Shown here: in pieces, positions 17,475 through 24,292 of the stretch
Layout of the letters: every line of letters begins with the position of its first letter
Position numbering within the stretch: the stretch's first letter is position 1
Assembly: GCF_030316855.1 (NCBI RefSeq)
Contig: NZ_JASZYR010000027.1
Coordinates: 1-40,662 of the forward strand
Source: Variovorax sp. J22P240
GTDB taxonomy: Bacteria > Pseudomonadota > Gammaproteobacteria > Burkholderiales > Burkholderiaceae_C
Length of the DNA: 40,662 nt
Direction of reading: 5' to 3'
Made by a program: the position numbers and the translations under genes
The notes under the pieces: generated by a model
What the model was told of the DNA's origin: nothing
The model's input: the letters and a program-made list of their open reading frames with translations, nothing else
Databases searched by the model: none

Positions 17475-17852
17475 ATGCTCAGATTTTCAATAGCAGTATT
17501 TGCGCTCGCTTTGGCGAGCCCGTGCTTCGCTCAATCCGAATTGGAGGGCGTCTGGACGGTCAAGTTCGCTGCGACCAATGGAACACAGCGAGAGGCCCGC
17601 GTTGCCATCAAAGGCGAGGAGGGCACCTGGAAGCTTGCTGCGGCCAGGACAAACCGCGAGGATCCATGCATTGGCTTGGCGATCCCCTTCACCGTTTCGA
17701 AGTCGGAGGAAGCTTACGCGCTTGCGATGTCGCCCTCCAAGGCGATGGCCGGCTGCGGCGCTGACTACACGTTGCGGGTTCAAAAGGTCGACGAAAAGAT
17801 CCTGAAGGGCAACTTCCGCGATGGCCGTGAGTACGTCCTGTCCCGCCAGTGA
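17475..17852 (+). CDS. Small secreted protein, unknown function
   Basis: This 125-residue protein begins MLRFSIAVFALALASPCFAQ, a good Sec signal with cleavage after CFA or FAQ. The mature part alternates strands (LEGVWTVKFAATNGTQREAR, EGTWKLAAARTN, YTLRVQKVDEKILKGNF) like a small lipocalin-like beta barrel. Two Cys (DPCIG and AGCGAD) may pair. The ATG at 17475 has GGAGG six bases upstream. The frame extends 15 codons further up, but without a ribosome site. Function is not known; it ends in a convergent pair with the small lipoprotein gene. Confidence 0.8.
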   Translation: MLRFSIAVFALALASPCFAQSELEGVWTVKFAATNGTQREARVAIKGEEGTWKLAAARTNREDPCIGLAIPFTVSKSEEAYALAMSPSKAMAGCGADYTLRVQKVDEKILKGNFRDGREYVLSRQ

Positions 17853-17855
17853 AAA

Positions 17856-17884
17856 GCTTCGGCCTCGTGAAGCCTTGCCGAAGC
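17856..17884. terminator. Inverted repeat between convergent genes
   Basis: GCTTCGGC and GCCGAAGC form a perfect 8-bp stem with a 13-base loop, four bases after the stop of the secreted-protein gene. It lacks a T-tract, so it is a weaker case than the terminator at 12998. Its position between convergent genes suggests a bidirectional terminator. Confidence 0.45.
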
Positions 17885-17958
17885 GCAGAACCGTTCAGTC
17901 CGCTGGCCGGGGACGGCGCGGTCGGCAACCTCAGGCGGTGACGCAGCCCTTGATTGCC

Positions 17959-18162
17959 TCAGTAGCGGTACGGGTTATCCGGACGGCGGTCGTAGCGGTC
18001 CGGCACACCATCGCGGTCGTAGTCACGCCGTTCGCCACGCGGCGGCGGTGGCGGAGCAGGGCGGCTGTAGTACGCGCCCGGCGGCGGCCCGGCGTCATAA
18101 GGAACGGCTACGCAGCCCGCGAGGGCGGCACCGGCCAAGAGCAAGGGAATGAGTGCTTTCAT
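17959..18162 (-). CDS. Small lipoprotein with thrombospondin type 3-like repeat
   Basis: This 67-residue protein has a lipoprotein signal MKALIPLLLAGAALAGCVAV, with Cys17 as the lipid anchor. The mature part is Pro/Tyr-rich (PPPGAYYSRPAPPPPP) and ends with DYDRDGVPDRYDRRPDNPYR, which follows the thrombospondin type 3 calcium pattern D-x-D-x-D-G-x-x-D-x-x-D-x-x-P-x-N-P. Such tiny lipoproteins are common in Burkholderiales and presumably line the outer membrane. A start 23 codons upstream exists but lacks signal character. Confidence 0.78.
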   Translation of the reverse strand: MKALIPLLLAGAALAGCVAVPYDAGPPPGAYYSRPAPPPPPRGERRDYDRDGVPDRYDRRPDNPYRY

Positions 18163-18715
18163 ACTGGCCAAGTTGCTCTTGTCCAAGCCGCGCGACCAGC
18201 GGCGCGTCCGCCCGTCTTCAAGTAGGCGCATGCCGCGTCAAGCCGCGTGTTTGACGAGCACGCTAAGGCTTTTAAAGCGAAGTCCGATATCGGTGTCGTG
18301 CATCGACGGCGGCTGCGCCTCCCTCGCCCTCGACCGATGCGCAAGTGCTCAGAGACTCACGGGCGGTCCCGGCGGGCGCAGTCGCTGCTGGCGGGAAGGT
18401 CGCGTTCATCGGTCAATCTTCTTCGGCCGCCTCGTCGAGCGCTTGGCCGGTGGCTTTTCGTCTTTCTCTCCGTAGGCTTCAAGCTGGCGCAGCAGGGCGG
18501 TACCAATGTGGCGACTCATGATCGGCAAGGTAGACGCAGAAGGTCTGACGATGTAAGACTGAACCCGCTGCACTGCCCGCCAACTTGGTCAAGGTCGCAT
18601 TGGAGTTGTCGAGGCCTCTTTGAGTCGCTGGCCAGTCAACTGCCCCACGCTGGTCAGGCTGGGCACACCGGGGCTACCATGGACCAATAGCAAACCAGAA
18701 GGTAGGAAGGTAGAA
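18163..18715. other. Intergenic region containing very short minus-strand frames
   Basis: About 550 bases. Besides the 37-codon frame listed at 18406, a 45-codon frame (18272-18409) starts inside its stop codon. A third minus-strand frame near 18236-18300 ends LRFKSLSVLVKHAA and looks protein-like. I see no family match, so the stretch may be either small genes or remnants of a single frameshifted gene. Confidence 0.35.
18406..18519 (-). CDS. Possible 37-residue basic small protein
   Basis: The frame encodes MSRHIGTALLRQLEAYGEKD followed by EKPPAKRSTRRPKKIDR: a short helix and a Lys/Arg-rich tail, as in small nucleic-acid-binding proteins. Its TGA overlaps the ATG of the next 45-codon frame (ATGA), as in coupled genes. 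No good ribosome site precedes it. The composition is less random than in the surrounding frames, but without homologues this is tentative. Confidence 0.3.
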   Translation of the reverse strand: MSRHIGTALLRQLEAYGEKDEKPPAKRSTRRPKKIDR

Positions 18716-19126
18716 ATGTCCCACGACTCAATAGAGGCCCTGATCCTCGAGCAGGCGGCGGAAGCCATCATCTATGCCAATAAGGCGGGCGTGATCGAGC
18801 GGTGGAACGCCGCGGCAGTTGCCATGTTTGGCTACACCGCATCCGAGGCGCTGGGGCAGCACCTGGACCTGGTGATTCCCGAGCATCTGCGCAACGCGCA
18901 TTGGCGAGGCTTCGACGCCGCGATGGAGAAGGGCACGACCCGGCTGGGCGGGCGTCCGACGATGACGCGCGGGTTGCACAAGACCGGCCAGAAACTCTAC
19001 GTAGAGATGAGCTTCGCGCTGGTCACAGACTCCGCCGGTTCGGCACTGGGATCGGTCGCTGTGGCACGGGATGCGACCGAACGGGTCGAGCGCGACAAGG
19101 CGGCAGCGGCGGGCCAGCCGCGTTAA
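18716..19126 (+). CDS. PAS domain sensor protein
   Basis: This 136-residue cytoplasmic protein is a single PAS domain: LEQAAEAIIYANKAGVIERW, NAAAVAMFGYTASEALGQHL, DLVIPEHLRNAHWRGFDAAM, then strands ending GSALGSVAVARDATERVERD. No output domain follows, so it may act as a stand-alone sensor or as a partner that senses a ligand, redox state or flavin. The histidine kinase nearby (24293) is a possible partner, though 5 kb away. The start has AGGAAGG eight bases upstream. The adjacent 3' hydrolase is 114 bases off. Confidence 0.86.
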   Translation: MSHDSIEALILEQAAEAIIYANKAGVIERWNAAAVAMFGYTASEALGQHLDLVIPEHLRNAHWRGFDAAMEKGTTRLGGRPTMTRGLHKTGQKLYVEMSFALVTDSAGSALGSVAVARDATERVERDKAAAAGQPR

Positions 19127-19240
19127 TCAAGGCAATCCAGTGGCCGGCACGCCCACCATGCGACTCGCGAGAAGCAGGGCCGGCGATTGGTAGCGAAGCC
19201 ACCACTGAGCTTTCTCAACGATCTCGATGGGTCATTTGTG

Positions 19241-20053
19241 ATGACAAGCGTTGCGTTGAGGTCCGCGGAGGTCAATGGGCTTTCCGTCAGCTACAGGAAA
19301 ACCGGGCAGGGTGCCGAGTTGGTGTTACTCCATGGATTCCTGTGTGATTCCCGTTGTTGGATGCCCCAACTCTCGGGGATGTCAGATTCTTTCACCGTCG
19401 TGGCATGGGACGCGCCGGGGGCGGGGGCGTCTTCGGATCCGCCGGACACGTTCACGACATCCGACTACGCCCGTTGCCTCGCAGGCTTCCTTGACACAAT
19501 CGGGATCGATCGTGCGCATGTGGTGGGCTTGTCGTGGGGCGGAATACTGGCGCAGGAGTTCTATCGCCTGTATCCCGAACGTCTGCGCTGTCTCGTTCTG
19601 GCCGATACATACGCCGGCTGGAAGGGGTCGCTGCCCGAACCGGTGTGGAAGGAACGGCTGGCGGCCTGCCTCGCGGGCGCCGCCGGGCCGCCCGACGCAC
19701 TAGTGGCCAAAGTCATGCCCAGCATGTTCTCCGATCGCGCCCCAGAAGACCTCCGGGCAGCGCTCTCGTCCATCATTTCCGAGTTCCATCCGGCTGGCTT
19801 CCGACTGATGGCCTCGTCGTCTGCGGAAATGGACACGAGGGACGTATTACCCCGTATCGAAGTGCCGACGTTACTGCTCTGGGGCGAAGAAGATCCTCGC
19901 AGCCCCATCCACGTTGCAGAGCAACTCCACGCCGCCATACCGGGCGCCGAGCTGGCGATCATTCCGAGCGCCGGCCACGTGAGCAATATGGAGCGGCCGG
20001 AGGCGTTCAATCTTCACGTTCGACGCTTCTGCACGGAGCACGACGCGGCCTGA
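19241..20053 (+). CDS. Alpha/beta hydrolase
   Basis: This 270-residue cytoplasmic hydrolase shows LVLLHGFLCDSRCW (oxyanion region), AWDAPGAGAS, the nucleophile elbow GLSWGG with Ser98, LLWGEEDPRSP with the acid, and PSAGHVSNMERPEAF with catalytic His246. It resembles 3-oxoadipate enol-lactonases and related C-C or ester hydrolases of aromatic catabolism, but no feature identifies the substrate. I chose ATG 19241 because the conserved N-terminal strand (VNGLSVSYRKTG) begins ten residues later; the open frame continues 18 codons upstream. No ribosome site is obvious. Confidence 0.9.
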   Translation: MTSVALRSAEVNGLSVSYRKTGQGAELVLLHGFLCDSRCWMPQLSGMSDSFTVVAWDAPGAGASSDPPDTFTTSDYARCLAGFLDTIGIDRAHVVGLSWGGILAQEFYRLYPERLRCLVLADTYAGWKGSLPEPVWKERLAACLAGAAGPPDALVAKVMPSMFSDRAPEDLRAALSSIISEFHPAGFRLMASSSAEMDTRDVLPRIEVPTLLLWGEEDPRSPIHVAEQLHAAIPGAELAIIPSAGHVSNMERPEAFNLHVRRFCTEHDAA

Positions 20054-20780
20054 AACCCACCCGAAACGCGCGATTGAACGCTCGCCGCCGGGGAGTGTGG
20101 CGTCTGCGCCAAGGAGACATATCTGCGCTGAACCTCGTTCATTCTTTGGACATTAGTGTTACCCACGTTAACCGTAGAAGAAAACCAGCGCCAACGCGCC
20201 CGACGAAGAGAACCTGGCACTTATTGCCCGTGAAAGTTGTTTTCGGTTGCTGCTCACTGAGCCGGGGCCATTGGACCCGCGACGGCCTTTAATGAAACGC
20301 ATGGACAGCAAGCAATCCGCAGCAGGTGCGGAATGCTGATGCCGGCGTCGATCGCATAGCGCTCGAAGTGCAGGATGATCCACGCTGCACGGCGCGGCAG
20401 GAAGCGGTCGGACCACGCGTTGGTCACGCGCCCTCGTTCTTCCGGCCAAGTGAAGTGGCCGTACACCGACGGAATCGACTCGCGCAGTTCCTTGACCACC
20501 AGGGGCATGACGGAGCGACTTGGCGGGCCCGCGCAGCAGATCTGGCGGATCCGCGCGAAGAGCCACGCGCCCACGCCGATAAGTCGCGTTTGATCACCGA
20601 CGACAGCATGGCCATTCCGAGGAAGACCGCACCGCAAGGGCTGTATGCGGCGGAGGCAAAGTGACAAAGGTCACAACCGTCCTGTGCGTCACGTACTCGA
20701 CCAAACAGAGGGGGACGCCTAAATTCATTCTTACTGAAATTGCGCACCCGGCGCGATCCAGTCCTCGGGGAGCACTTGCC
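20054..20780. other. Intergenic stretch with unassigned minus-strand frames
   Basis: About 730 bases. A minus-strand frame (20254-20667, up to 137 codons) contains MPLVVKELRESIPSVYGHFT and NAWSDRFLPRRAAWIILHFE, which read like real protein, but I cannot name a family and no ribosome site supports a start. It may be a fragment. A perfect dyad lies at 20661-20674. Confidence 0.35.
20661..20674. promoter_or_regulatory. CRP/FNR-type dyad
   Basis: GTGAC-N4-GTCAC is a perfect dyad resembling binding sites of CRP/FNR-family regulators (for example TTGAC-N4-GTCAA). It lies about 107 bases before the start of the small secreted-peptide gene at 20781. Function is inferred from pattern and position only. 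Confidence 0.35.
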
Positions 20781-20963
20781 ATGAAACTCTCTTCGCGTTG
20801 CCTGTTCTGGTTGACGAGCGCACTGTCACTGACGGCGATGGCCGTCGCGCTGCTTCAACCAAACCCCGCATTCGCGGCTGACCGCGGATACCTGAGCAAG
20901 CCCGATATCCAGGTCTTCCTTTTCGGCAAGAGCATTGTCGGAGAAGCCGCAGAGCCGGGCTAG
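20781..20963 (+). CDS. Short secreted peptide, probably truncated
   Basis: This 60-residue product has a good Sec signal (MKLSSRCLFWLTSALSLTAM through NPAFAAD) and a mature part of about 28 residues, DRGYLSKPDIQVFLFGKSIV followed by GEAAEPG. The LSKxDIxxFLxGKS start is like the N-terminus of longer exported proteins of 120-150 residues, which then continue with beta strands. Here a stop follows at once and I find no clear continuation in other frames, so this may be a relic. It has a possible ribosome site GGGGAG eleven bases upstream. Confidence 0.55.
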   Translation: MKLSSRCLFWLTSALSLTAMAVALLQPNPAFAADRGYLSKPDIQVFLFGKSIVGEAAEPG

Positions 20964-21222
20964 GTCGCATTGAGAACTCGAAAGTAGCCGAGATGCTGGC
21001 ATTTCAGTGCTGGATACCACGGCACACAGTGGGTCTTCGCGTGCGGCCCACTCAGCTTCGGCTGCCAAGCACTCACCCTTACCAGGACGATTGCTCGCTG
21101 GCGTGCATTGCGCCTTCGGGCGATCGACTACTGCAGGATTCTGCAATTGCCGGTGCGTGCCCTCAGGTCGCTTTTACCGGCCATAGACGCGCATTGCCGC
21201 GTGTCGTCACCCAGGAGCAGAC

Positions 21223-21489
21223 ATGAACTACCTCCGCATCTTCTATGTTTCAGTGCTCATGGCACTCGGTGCGATTGCCGCCGGGTGCGGCCAACAGAGC
21301 AACCAGCCGTCGGCGCGTTTACAGGCTGCAATCGCCAGTGGCGGCCAAAAGGTCGACGCGGGATTCGTTCATTCGAGAGACGCCAGGACAGCGGGCGAGC
21401 GCCTGGACGTGTACATCGGTGAAGTGTTCGCTCCCGAGCAAAAGGCCCTGTCCGTGAAAGACACAGAGCCGGATGCTCCGACCTTCTGA
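21223..21489 (+). CDS. Small lipoprotein, unknown function
   Basis: This 88-residue protein carries a lipoprotein signal (MNYLRIFYVSVLMALGAIAA, then GCGQQS), with the lipobox I-A-A-G-C and Cys22 as anchor. The mature part is polar and predicted mostly helical or disordered, without a recognisable motif. The start has CCAGGAG seven bases upstream. No close neighbour shares its strand, so it is probably monocistronic. Confidence 0.72.
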   Translation: MNYLRIFYVSVLMALGAIAAGCGQQSNQPSARLQAAIASGGQKVDAGFVHSRDARTAGERLDVYIGEVFAPEQKALSVKDTEPDAPTF

Positions 21490-21659
21490 CTCTTATGCGA
21501 CTGGCCAGCGGCGATGCCATCTCGGTGAAAAAGTCACGCGGGAAAAGTGACGATCCATGACGGGTCCCCATTCAGGTTGAACACAGCGCCGGAGGCGTCT
21601 CCAGCGCTTGCGATCAACCAAGTAGGAACCGCCCATTCATTTTCAAGCCCCGCGCCATG

Positions 21660-22031
21660 CTATCCGCCATACGAGCGGCACAGGTCGAAAAAGGCTTCCA
21701 GTTCAGTCGACTTGTCAAAAACGCCATCCGCCCCGAGGGCTAGACACCTTCGGCGAATTTCGGCTGTGGGATAGTTGGTCAGGACGAGTATGTGTTGATG
21801 CGGAGATCGGTTCCTCGCGGCACGAAGAACGCTTAGCCCGGAGCCCTCCTTGAGGAAAAGATCGACGATCGCCAGATCCCATTCTTGCTCGTGCACAACG
21901 AGTGCCTCAATGGCCTCCCCGGCCCCTTCCGCGATCGCGATCACGCGCGCGTTGGCCAATTCTGACAACGTCGGGATCAGATTCTCGCGAATCGTTTGGC
22001 TGTCCTCGATGAGGATGGTTTTGAGCGGCAT
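21660..22031 (-). CDS. Single-domain response regulator
   Basis: This 123-residue protein is a lone receiver domain: acidic pair Glu9/Asp10 (TILIEDS), phosphoacceptor Asp57 (LAIVDLFLKEG), Thr85 (VLTNYP) and Lys107 (VFDKST). No output domain is present, so it acts by protein contact, as a CheY-like or phosphorelay element. Its likely partner is the hybrid histidine kinase encoded about 2 kb away in the same cluster. The start at 22031 was chosen because the receiver begins exactly there; the open frame continues to 22136 but overlaps the upstream small gene's region. The minus-strand neighbour at 22129 may be co-transcribed. Confidence 0.92.
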   Translation of the reverse strand: MPLKTILIEDSQTIRENLIPTLSELANARVIAIAEGAGEAIEALVVHEQEWDLAIVDLFLKEGSGLSVLRAARNRSPHQHILVLTNYPTAEIRRRCLALGADGVFDKSTELEAFFDLCRSYGG

Positions 22032-22128
22032 CGTCGTGGTACGCCAGAGGCGCTCGGTCTTAAGCAGTCGCCCGCCAAACCTGCGGACGCCAGCGATTAG
22101 CGCAGCCGGTCCGCGGCCCGCCTGTAGG

Positions 22129-22446
22129 TCAACCACTCATATCTGTATGGTGCGGCGCCGACCTGCCATCCCGTCCTTCTTCAGACGCCTTGTCGCCTTT
22201 CGCAGCCTGCTCCAGGGATTCATTCACTTCATCCAGCAGTGCTGCTGACTTGGTAAGCCGCTTCTCGAGTTCGCCTGCCTGCTCAACCGCCCGGTCGACC
22301 AGCTCCGCGGCACAGTCCAGGGGGGACTCTTCCTTGAGGACCGTATGGACCACCAGGAGGTCGTCAGCTACTTTCTTCACCTCCTCGGCGGCCTCTTTGT
22401 TCTTATCCAGAACTTCAACGATCGTTGCTGCTTTGGTATCACCCAT
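22129..22446 (-). CDS. Small acidic helical protein, unknown function
   Basis: This 105-residue protein is rich in Glu, Lys, Ala and Leu (VLDKNKEAAEEVKKVADDLL, AVEQAGELEKRLTKSAALLD), with heptad-like spacing that suggests a long helix or coiled coil. The C-terminal tail is polar and disordered (KASEEGRDGRSAPHHTDMSG). The start is preceded by GGAGGG two to three bases before ATG, a strong ribosome site. It lies 97 bases upstream of the response regulator gene on the same strand and divergent from the KaiC-like gene. It could be a scaffold or partner in this signalling cluster; that is inference. Confidence 0.7.
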   Translation of the reverse strand: MGDTKAATIVEVLDKNKEAAEEVKKVADDLLVVHTVLKEESPLDCAAELVDRAVEQAGELEKRLTKSAALLDEVNESLEQAAKGDKASEEGRDGRSAPHHTDMSG

Positions 22447-22785
22447 CTTCCCTCCGTGGTACGGCTATGCGGCCGCGACGATCCGCGATCGGATTCCGAC
22501 TGTACGCCAGATGCCGTCGGTCGGATCGGTGGCATCGGCTGCGCGCTGCGAAGCGCCGACCACAGCGCCTGATGGGAGCCTGCAGGGACTTGACAGAGAG
22601 ACCGACCTGCATCGCAGCGAACTCTGCCATAGGGCGTCCCCCCACCTCAGCCAAGCGGACTCACACCCGCGCAGGAAATACGCCTACATGCGGGCGCGCA
22701 CGTCAATACTCAAAGCGGTAAGCCTAGTGACATAGATTCGAGCTTCACCCATTCGATACTGAGATGCAACCAGAGTGCCGTCGCC
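22447..22785. other. Divergent intergenic region of the signalling cluster
   Basis: About 340 bases between the minus-strand small-protein/response-regulator pair and the plus-strand KaiC-like/kinase pair. It should carry promoters for both directions, but I cannot point to a convincing -35/-10 pair. No other gene is apparent. Confidence 0.4.
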
Positions 22786-24288
22786 ATGATGAGTCAACGC
22801 ACCCCCCCGCAACCGCCGATTCCGGAGTGCACGGGAGTACCAGGCCTCGACGAGGTGCTGGCAGGCGGATTGCCCGCCGGCCACCTGTATCTTGTTGAAG
22901 GAACCCCTGGCGCCGGCAAGACGACTCTGGGCCTGCAGTTCCTTCTCCAGGGGAGGGCGCTCGGCCAGAAGGGCCTGTACGTCACGCTGTCCGAAACTTC
23001 CGATGAGTTGGCGCAAGGGGCGTTGTCGCACGGCTGGGACCTGGAGGACATAGAAATCTTTGATCTCGTGAGCGACGAGGGCCTGAGCGCAGACGCTGAG
23101 CAGAGCATCCTTAACCCCTCCGACTTCGAACTGGGCGAAACGATCCGCAGCGTCATGGCGTTGGTGGAACGCGTGCAGCCAGAGCGGGTCGTTTTCGACA
23201 GCCTCTCAGAGCTGCGCTTGCTGTCCCAGAACCCTCTGCGCTATCGGCGGCAAATCTTGGCGCTCAAGCGCTTCTTCCTTACACAACGCTGCACTGTGCT
23301 CATGCTAGACGACAAGTCGGCGAGCGAGGGGGATATGCATCTGCACAGCATTGCGCACGGCGTGATCCACCTCGAGCAGAACACCCATACCTATGGCCCC
23401 GACAAGCGTCGGCTACGGGTGGTGAAGTTGCGCGGCGTGAAATTTCGAGAAGGCGAGCACGACTTCAATCTAGACCGGGGCGGACTCAAAGTCTTTTCGC
23501 GGTTGGTGGCCAACGAGCACGGTCGCGAACATGCGAGCGCGACCGTGAGCTCCGGCAACGCAGAACTAGACCGGCTTCTGGGCGGCGGCCTGACGCCCGG
23601 CAGCAACCTCCTCTTCGCCGGCCCCGCCGGCGTTGGCAAGACCACGACCGCCGTGTGCTGCGCGCGCGCCGACATTCAGCGCGGTGGCAAGGCGGCATTT
23701 TTTCTTTTTGACGAAGGCATCAAGACCCTGTTGATGCGGTCGCGGGCACTGGGACTCGACGTTGAACAGGACATCTCCGCCGGGCAGCTGATTCTGCACA
23801 CCATCGACCCGGCAGAGATTTCCGCGGGCCAGTTTTCTCATCGCGTGCGCGATGCAGTTGAGCGCCAGGGTGTGAGCACGGTGGTAATCGATACGCTGAA
23901 CGCCTACCTGGTCGCCATGCCCGGCAGCAACTTCCTGATGCTGCAGATGCACGAGTTGCTCACGTACCTCAATCTCCAGGGCGTGACGACCATCCTGGTG
24001 CTCTCTCAACATGGCCTTTCTGGCGACGTGCCAAACGATGTTGACCTGAGTTACTTGAGCGATTCAATGCTTCAGTTCCGGTACTTCGAGGCCCGTGGAC
24101 GACTCCTTAAGGCGATGACGGTGATCAAGAGTCGCGCGAGCGCGCACGCCTCCACGATTCATCAGTTCCGGCTTGGACCGAGCGGCCTTGAGATCGGTGA
24201 AGCGCTTACCGATTTTGAGGGCGTCATGGCAGGCCTGCCGCGCTATCGCGGCCGGACATCGCTGCTCGGCGACGCGGAACAGGCGTGA
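22786..24288 (+). CDS. KaiC-like two-domain RecA-family ATPase
   Basis: This 500-residue protein consists of two tandem KaiC domains. Domain 1 has Walker A GTPGAGKTT (39-47), Walker B near RVVFDSLSEL, and the KaiC-typical start TGVPGLDEVLAGGLPAGHLY. Domain 2 repeats it with SGNAELDRLLGGGLTPGSNL, Walker A GPAGVGKTT (about 279-287) and Walker B VVIDTLNAY. The C-terminus (KSRASAHASTIHQFRLGPSG, LEIGEALTDFEGVMAG) matches KaiC proteins too. Cyanobacterial KaiC autophosphorylates rhythmically with KaiA and KaiB; proteobacterial homologues act in stress and signalling. Adjacent ATGs at 22786 and 22789 could start it. It overlaps nothing and leads a pair with the hybrid kinase four bases downstream. 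Confidence 0.94.
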   Translation: MMSQRTPPQPPIPECTGVPGLDEVLAGGLPAGHLYLVEGTPGAGKTTLGLQFLLQGRALGQKGLYVTLSETSDELAQGALSHGWDLEDIEIFDLVSDEGLSADAEQSILNPSDFELGETIRSVMALVERVQPERVVFDSLSELRLLSQNPLRYRRQILALKRFFLTQRCTVLMLDDKSASEGDMHLHSIAHGVIHLEQNTHTYGPDKRRLRVVKLRGVKFREGEHDFNLDRGGLKVFSRLVANEHGREHASATVSSGNAELDRLLGGGLTPGSNLLFAGPAGVGKTTTAVCCARADIQRGGKAAFFLFDEGIKTLLMRSRALGLDVEQDISAGQLILHTIDPAEISAGQFSHRVRDAVERQGVSTVVIDTLNAYLVAMPGSNFLMLQMHELLTYLNLQGVTTILVLSQHGLSGDVPNDVDLSYLSDSMLQFRYFEARGRLLKAMTVIKSRASAHASTIHQFRLGPSGLEIGEALTDFEGVMAGLPRYRGRTSLLGDAEQA

Positions 24289-24292
24289 CGGC

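Noticed and set aside
22786..24288. Assigning a circadian clock function to the KaiC-like protein
   Set aside because: No KaiA or KaiB gene is present, and proteobacterial homologues are not established as clocks.
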